Shown here in pieces: positions 39,421 through 42,723 of a DNA stretch of 42,723 nt. The notes below the pieces were generated by a model. The model ran no database searches and was not told the DNA's origin. It saw only the letters and a program-made list of their open reading frames with translations. Position numbers and translations under genes: made by a program. Position 1 is the stretch's first letter, and every line of letters begins with the position of its first letter. Source of the DNA: a virus; IMG/VR virus record IMGVR_UViG_3300049459_000143, positions 1 through 42,723 of that record; one strand, written 5' to 3'.

Positions 39421-40514
39421 AACTCAATGCTCTGACCTCGCTGCGGTTTTTTGCCGCACTTGCGGTGTTTCTGCACCACTTCCATTTCTTCCAACACACC
39501 ACCAGTCCTGAACTGCACGGCCTGTATGGCGCCTTCTTTGAAGGGTTTGCAGGGGTGACATTCTTCTACGTGCTGTCGGGCTTCATCATCAGCTACAGCT
39601 ATGACGCGCAAGCGAAGAAGCGTCCGTACTCGGCAGGGGAGTTCTTGTTTAACCGGTTCGCCAGGCTGTACCCGGTTCACCTGCTGACGCTGGGCATCGC
39701 GATTGCGGCCTATGTCGGATTCAACAATCTAAACCTGATTGACGGTAAGGTGCTGGCGGCAAACGCCCTGCTGATCCAGAGCTATATCCCGGACTCGTCC
39801 TACTTCTTCTCCTTTAATGGCGTTGCATGGAGCATTTCGGCAGAGCTGTTCTTTTATGTGGCGTTCATCACCCTGTTGGTGAGGCTTCGCACTCGGACGC
39901 TTTTCGTAATAGCTTTGGCAATGGCCGTGCTGATCGGCTTCTTGATCAACAGTCCGTTGCGCTACAACCCTGCCTACAGTTGGATTTTCTACATCAACCC
40001 AGCTTTCAGGGTGATCGACTTTATCGCCGGCATGCTGGTCTTCCGTCTGTACATGAGCGGGAAATTCCGCATCAGTGAAGGGCAGGGAACCTTTGTGGAG
40101 GTCGCTTCGCTCGCGCTGCTTGGTATGTTTGGCTATCTGGGCCTGAACGGCGTTTCGATGCTGTGGCGCTTTGATCTGTTCTACATCGTGCCAATGGCTA
40201 TTGTCGTGTGGGTATTCGCCCAAGGGCAGGGCCTACTCTCGAAGTTGATCAGCCGTCGCTTGTTCGTGACCCTGGGCGAAGCATCGTTCAGTCTGTACAT
40301 GATCCATCAGATCGTCATCACGGTCGCGCTGAGCAATATGCCAGTCGATATCAACCAACCTCGCCAGGTGTACTGGTTTATTGGCTCGACAGTGGTGTTG
40401 GGCATCGTGGGTTCAGTCGCGATGTATCTGTATTATGAGAAGCCGCTAAACGACTTCCTCCGAAACCGGTGGAAGGCCCGGGAGGCGAAATACAAGTTGG
40501 CTACGCAGAGCTGA
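39417..40514 (+). CDS. O-acyltransferase, acyltransferase-3 family (first)
   Basis: A 365-residue integral membrane protein with about ten membrane helices. The family start is clear: LTSLRFFAALAVFLHHFHFF with the conserved Arg and His, then FFYVLSGFIISYSYD and NRFARLYPVHLL. Such enzymes add acetyl groups to lipopolysaccharide O-antigen or other surface glycans; phage versions cause serotype conversion and block related phages. Coupled to the lipoprotein gene and ended by a bidirectional terminator. Confidence 0.92.
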   Translation: MKLNALTSLRFFAALAVFLHHFHFFQHTTSPELHGLYGAFFEGFAGVTFFYVLSGFIISYSYDAQAKKRPYSAGEFLFNRFARLYPVHLLTLGIAIAAYVGFNNLNLIDGKVLAANALLIQSYIPDSSYFFSFNGVAWSISAELFFYVAFITLLVRLRTRTLFVIALAMAVLIGFLINSPLRYNPAYSWIFYINPAFRVIDFIAGMLVFRLYMSGKFRISEGQGTFVEVASLALLGMFGYLGLNGVSMLWRFDLFYIVPMAIVVWVFAQGQGLLSKLISRRLFVTLGEASFSLYMIHQIVITVALSNMPVDINQPRQVYWFIGSTVVLGIVGSVAMYLYYEKPLNDFLRNRWKAREAKYKLATQS

Positions 40515-40526
40515 AATTGAATCAAT

Positions 40527-40552
40527 AAAAAACCCGCGAGAGCGGGTTTTTT
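40527..40552. terminator. Bidirectional terminator between acyltransferase genes
   Basis: CCCGC (40533-40537), loop GAGA, GCGGG (40542-40546) flanked by A6 and T6. It serves both convergent genes. Confidence 0.92.
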
Positions 40553-40566
40553 GTTGTCTGGCTTTC

Positions 40567-41745
40567 TTATGGCTGGGCGGGCGACTGGGGTGGAGCTGGA
40601 AGCACTGGCGTTGTTGAGCCTTTGCGTAGGAAGCGTTCGAAGCGCATGGCTGGCGCCTCGATGAGCATGTGCAGGGCGTACGATAAAAACGTGGTGCATG
40701 CCAACGCGATCGCCACACAGACGGTTGGTGCCAATCCCTTGTCCAGAAGGATGGTCATGATCACGTAGCCTGCCAGGCTGTGAACCACGTATAGCGGGTA
40801 GCTTATCTTTGCAAAGAAATCTAGGACTCTGTTGCCTCGAAAGAACCTTGGGAAGATGAAGGCTACGGAGAAAGTAATCAGTCCGTATCCATAGCTGTAG
40901 ATTATGTTTATCAAGCCGCTGTAGTAATCGTTAGTCCAGCTGAGAACAACGCCAGTGAAGGCCGCAACTCCGAAGATCGAACCTATCAATCCAGCCGCTT
41001 TGAGCTTGTTTATTCTGCCGGTGTGCAAATAGTGAAACACAACACCGATGAACATAAACGCAATGTATGGTGAGGCGTTGATGAAGTTAGTTGCTTGTTT
41101 GAATGCTTCAATGTTGCTTTTGAAAAAGCCCGGAAGCATGGGATATAGCACATAGCTGATGGCAGAAATTGCAAATGGCAGGATGAATATCATCAAGCTC
41201 TGTCTTTTGAAAAGCTGTATAGCAAGAAGGCAGATTAAGTAAAACTTAAGCTCTACTTCTAAAGTCCAGATGATGCCGTCGAGATTGCGCTGCCAAAGCA
41301 GGTCTCGTAGTCCTGGGAAAAGGTGAATCACCGACTCTGATGTGGTGAGTTTCCATTCGTTCCCGAAGTACGACCCCCCGATGTAGATTGAGAGCAGAGT
41401 CAGCGAGAAGCCGACGATGTACGTTGGGTATATACGGAGTATCCGGTTGATGAGGAAATCTTTTGCTGAATAGGATTTTAGAGAAAATGGTATGACAAAT
41501 CCGCTAATCAGGAAGAAGATCGATACTCCGTACGGCCCCCATGTGAAGCCGTGGCCTATGTTTACCAGATCCACAAACCAAGGCTTGGGGAATTTATCCT
41601 CGGACAGTTCCGGCATGTTTGTCATAATTGATACTGTGTTTCTAGCTAGCCAGAAAAAGTAAAAATAATGGGAAATCACAACGAATAGCGCCGCCAACCC
41701 TCGGAGAGTATTGGCGAAAGCGATCTTATTTTTTTGAGTGCTCAA
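40567..41745 (-). CDS. O-acyltransferase, acyltransferase-3 family (second)
   Basis: A 392-residue membrane enzyme, read opposite to the rest of the late region. Family features: TLRGLAALFVVISHYFYFFW, IFFLISGFVIPFSLKSY, NRILRIYPTYIVGFSL, and about ten membrane segments. I start at TTG 41745, eight bases after AGGAAG; earlier in-frame codons back to 41865 have no ribosome site. It is distinctly more AT-rich than the structural genes, suggesting recent acquisition, and should be expressed in the lysogen independently of Q. Sequence divergence from the first enzyme suggests a different acceptor position. Confidence 0.9.
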   Translation of the reverse strand: MSTQKNKIAFANTLRGLAALFVVISHYFYFFWLARNTVSIMTNMPELSEDKFPKPWFVDLVNIGHGFTWGPYGVSIFFLISGFVIPFSLKSYSAKDFLINRILRIYPTYIVGFSLTLLSIYIGGSYFGNEWKLTTSESVIHLFPGLRDLLWQRNLDGIIWTLEVELKFYLICLLAIQLFKRQSLMIFILPFAISAISYVLYPMLPGFFKSNIEAFKQATNFINASPYIAFMFIGVVFHYLHTGRINKLKAAGLIGSIFGVAAFTGVVLSWTNDYYSGLINIIYSYGYGLITFSVAFIFPRFFRGNRVLDFFAKISYPLYVVHSLAGYVIMTILLDKGLAPTVCVAIALACTTFLSYALHMLIEAPAMRFERFLRKGSTTPVLPAPPQSPAQP

Positions 41746-41912
41746 CGTAAGTCTTCCTGTGAGTGTGTTTCTTCCTCGTGTCGAATTGTATCGAAAAGCG
41801 TACTGTCGAAGCCACTCAAAAGTTCCATAGCATTTATCTATTGGCTGACGCCCCCCCCGATTCATTTATACGGCCCGTATATCACGGGCATCATTTTGAC
41901 TGGAGACGAGAT

Positions 41913-42338
41913 ATGGTCGTGACTGAAAAAGATCGCGATGTGCTTGCGCGCACGCTTTTCGGCGAAGCGAGGGGGGAAGGGTTGGCGGGGATGGTGGCCG
42001 TGGCCTGGTCGATCCGCAACCGGGTTGAGGACGGCAAGGAAAAATCATGGTGGGGCGAGGGCTATGCCGGTGTATGCCAGAAACCGTACCAATTCAGCTG
42101 CTGGAACAAAAACGACCCTAACTATCCGTACTTGAGTGGCGCGAAGCCGATCCCGGCGGGTGAGTTCGTGATGTGCCGTCTTGCGGCTGAGCAGGTCATT
42201 GGCGGGCTGAAGCCTGACCCCACCGGCGGCGCGACTCACTACTACGCGACCACCATGCCAAAGCCACCGGCCTGGGCAGCAAAGGCGAAGCAGACGCTGA
42301 AGCTCGGACACCACATCTTCTTCAGGGACGTGCCATGA
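41913..42338 (+). CDS. Cell-wall hydrolase, SleB type (endolysin)
   Basis: A 141-residue single-domain hydrolase of the SleB/Hydrolase_2 type: LARTLFGEARGEGLAGMVAV, a WSIRNRVEDG segment, PYQFSCWNKNDPNY, and TGGATHYYATTMPKPPAWA are diagnostic, with Glu of FGEARGE as the likely catalytic acid. It is the only endolysin candidate seen in the window and would degrade peptidoglycan glycan strands at lysis. Start at ATG 41913 with GGAG eight bases upstream. There is no signal peptide, so it needs a holin. Confidence 0.9.
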   Translation: MVVTEKDRDVLARTLFGEARGEGLAGMVAVAWSIRNRVEDGKEKSWWGEGYAGVCQKPYQFSCWNKNDPNYPYLSGAKPIPAGEFVMCRLAAEQVIGGLKPDPTGGATHYYATTMPKPPAWAAKAKQTLKLGHHIFFRDVP

Positions 42339-42723
42339 GCCCAGCTGCTGCGCTTTATCTGAAGGTCGGCGGCGCGCTGGCGGTCCTGTTCATCATCGCG
42401 GCGGTTCTCTACGGCGCTTATCACCACGGCGAATCGGTGGCCGATGCGCGCTGGCAGCTGAAGTGGGCTGATCAGCAGACGCTACAGGCGGAAGGTCTCG
42501 CCGCCGCCACGACCGAAAACCGAACCGAAGAACAGCGCCGCCAGACGGCGGTCAACCAGGTGGGAAATGATGCGAGACAACAACAGGCTGTTGCGACTGC
42601 TGACGCTGTCAGTGCTGATGCTGCTGGCGACCGGGTGCGCGACCAAGCAGGAAAACTGGCTGCCAGCGCAAGTTGCACCACCGGCGATCCCGGCGCTTCC
42701 CAGCGAAGCGAAACAGCCACTCG
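42335..42723 (+). CDS. Second Rz-like inner-membrane spanin (runs off the window)
   Basis: Starts at ATG 42335 overlapping the endolysin stop. A single N-terminal membrane helix (about 8-28, YLKVGGALAVLFIIAAVLYG) is followed by a periplasmic helical region with an RTEEQRRQTAVNQVGNDARQ segment typical of DUF2514/Rz proteins. At least 129 residues; the end is outside the window. It is unrelated in sequence to the first Rz at 20645. Confidence 0.85.
   Translation, partial: MSPAAALYLKVGGALAVLFIIAAVLYGAYHHGESVADARWQLKWADQQTLQAEGLAAATTENRTEEQRRQTAVNQVGNDARQQQAVATADAVSADAAGDRVRDQAGKLAASASCTTGDPGASQRSETAT
42567..42723 (+). CDS. Second Rz1-like lipoprotein spanin (partial)
   Basis: Embedded in the second Rz gene in another frame. 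Start at ATG 42567 or 42570. The signal sequence (RLLRLLTLSVLMLLATGC) ends at Cys24; the mature part begins ATKQENWLPAQ and is Pro-rich as in lambda Rz1. The 3' end is outside the window. A nested lipoprotein at this place strongly confirms the second spanin pair. Confidence 0.82.
   Translation, partial: MMRDNNRLLRLLTLSVLMLLATGCATKQENWLPAQVAPPAIPALPSEAKQPL

Noticed and set aside
1-42723. CRISPR array, insertion sequence or rRNA
   Set aside because: I saw no regularly spaced repeats with unique spacers, no transposase and no ribosomal RNA sequence in the window.

Overview
The window is almost all of one temperate siphophage genome, integrated as a prophage in a Pseudomonas chromosome. The host call rests on several things: a moderately GC-rich sequence that reads more like the fluorescens/putida/syringae side of the genus than P. 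aeruginosa, a DUF1654 gene (a Pseudomonas-typical family), a LexA box of CTGT-N8-ACAG form, and gene families common in Pseudomonas prophages. The left boundary is the 3' half of a tRNA-Pro(GGG) gene followed by integrase, so this is attL. The right boundary (attR) lies beyond the window, which stops inside a spanin gene pair. The head and tail genes are HK97-like with a long non-contractile tail. No function was tested; all calls are read from sequence.

Layout. 1-150: tRNA end, terminator, and three GCGCAAAA arm repeats. 150-1474: integrase and excisionase. 1.6-11.1 kb: the leftward early/accessory region, with many small proteins, an ASCH protein, DUF4406, an orphan cytosine-5 methyltransferase, DUF2303 and a TAXI-type periplasmic binding protein. 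Rightward genes interrupt this region, including a SIR2-like protein. 11.3-12.6 kb: the switch, with a leftward promoter PL plus operator and boxA, an SOS-controlled DUF1654 gene, a CI repressor that looks leaderless, and a symmetric operator. 12.6-18.9 kb: the rightward early operon with cro, CII-family regulator, Rha/KilAC antirepressor, O-like protein, DnaB helicase, VRR-NUC nuclease, a second tyrosine recombinase, a zinc-finger protein and antiterminator Q. A DUF2971 gene sits between Q and the late promoter.

19.85-37.1 kb: a lambda-like PR'-tR' pair starts the late operon. It runs through holin and a first Rz/Rz1 spanin pair (with no endolysin), HNH, TerS, TerL, portal, protease, capsid, connectors, tail tube, a G/GT frameshift pair, tape measure and tail tip proteins. 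37.16-39.1 kb: a tail fibre with an SGNH esterase domain. 39.2-41.7 kb: a small lipoprotein and two membrane O-acyltransferases facing each other across a bidirectional terminator. 41.9 kb to the end: a SleB-type cell-wall hydrolase and a second Rz/Rz1 pair.

The most interesting ideas are these. A possible acetyl write/erase system pairs two O-acyltransferases with an esterase-bearing fibre. There are candidate superinfection-exclusion genes (SIR2-like, DUF2971, TAXI-like plus a small membrane protein). Lysis is split into two modules, each with its own spanins. One early gene combines a LexA box with a position next to cI. Two matching palindromes sit beside the methyltransferase gene.
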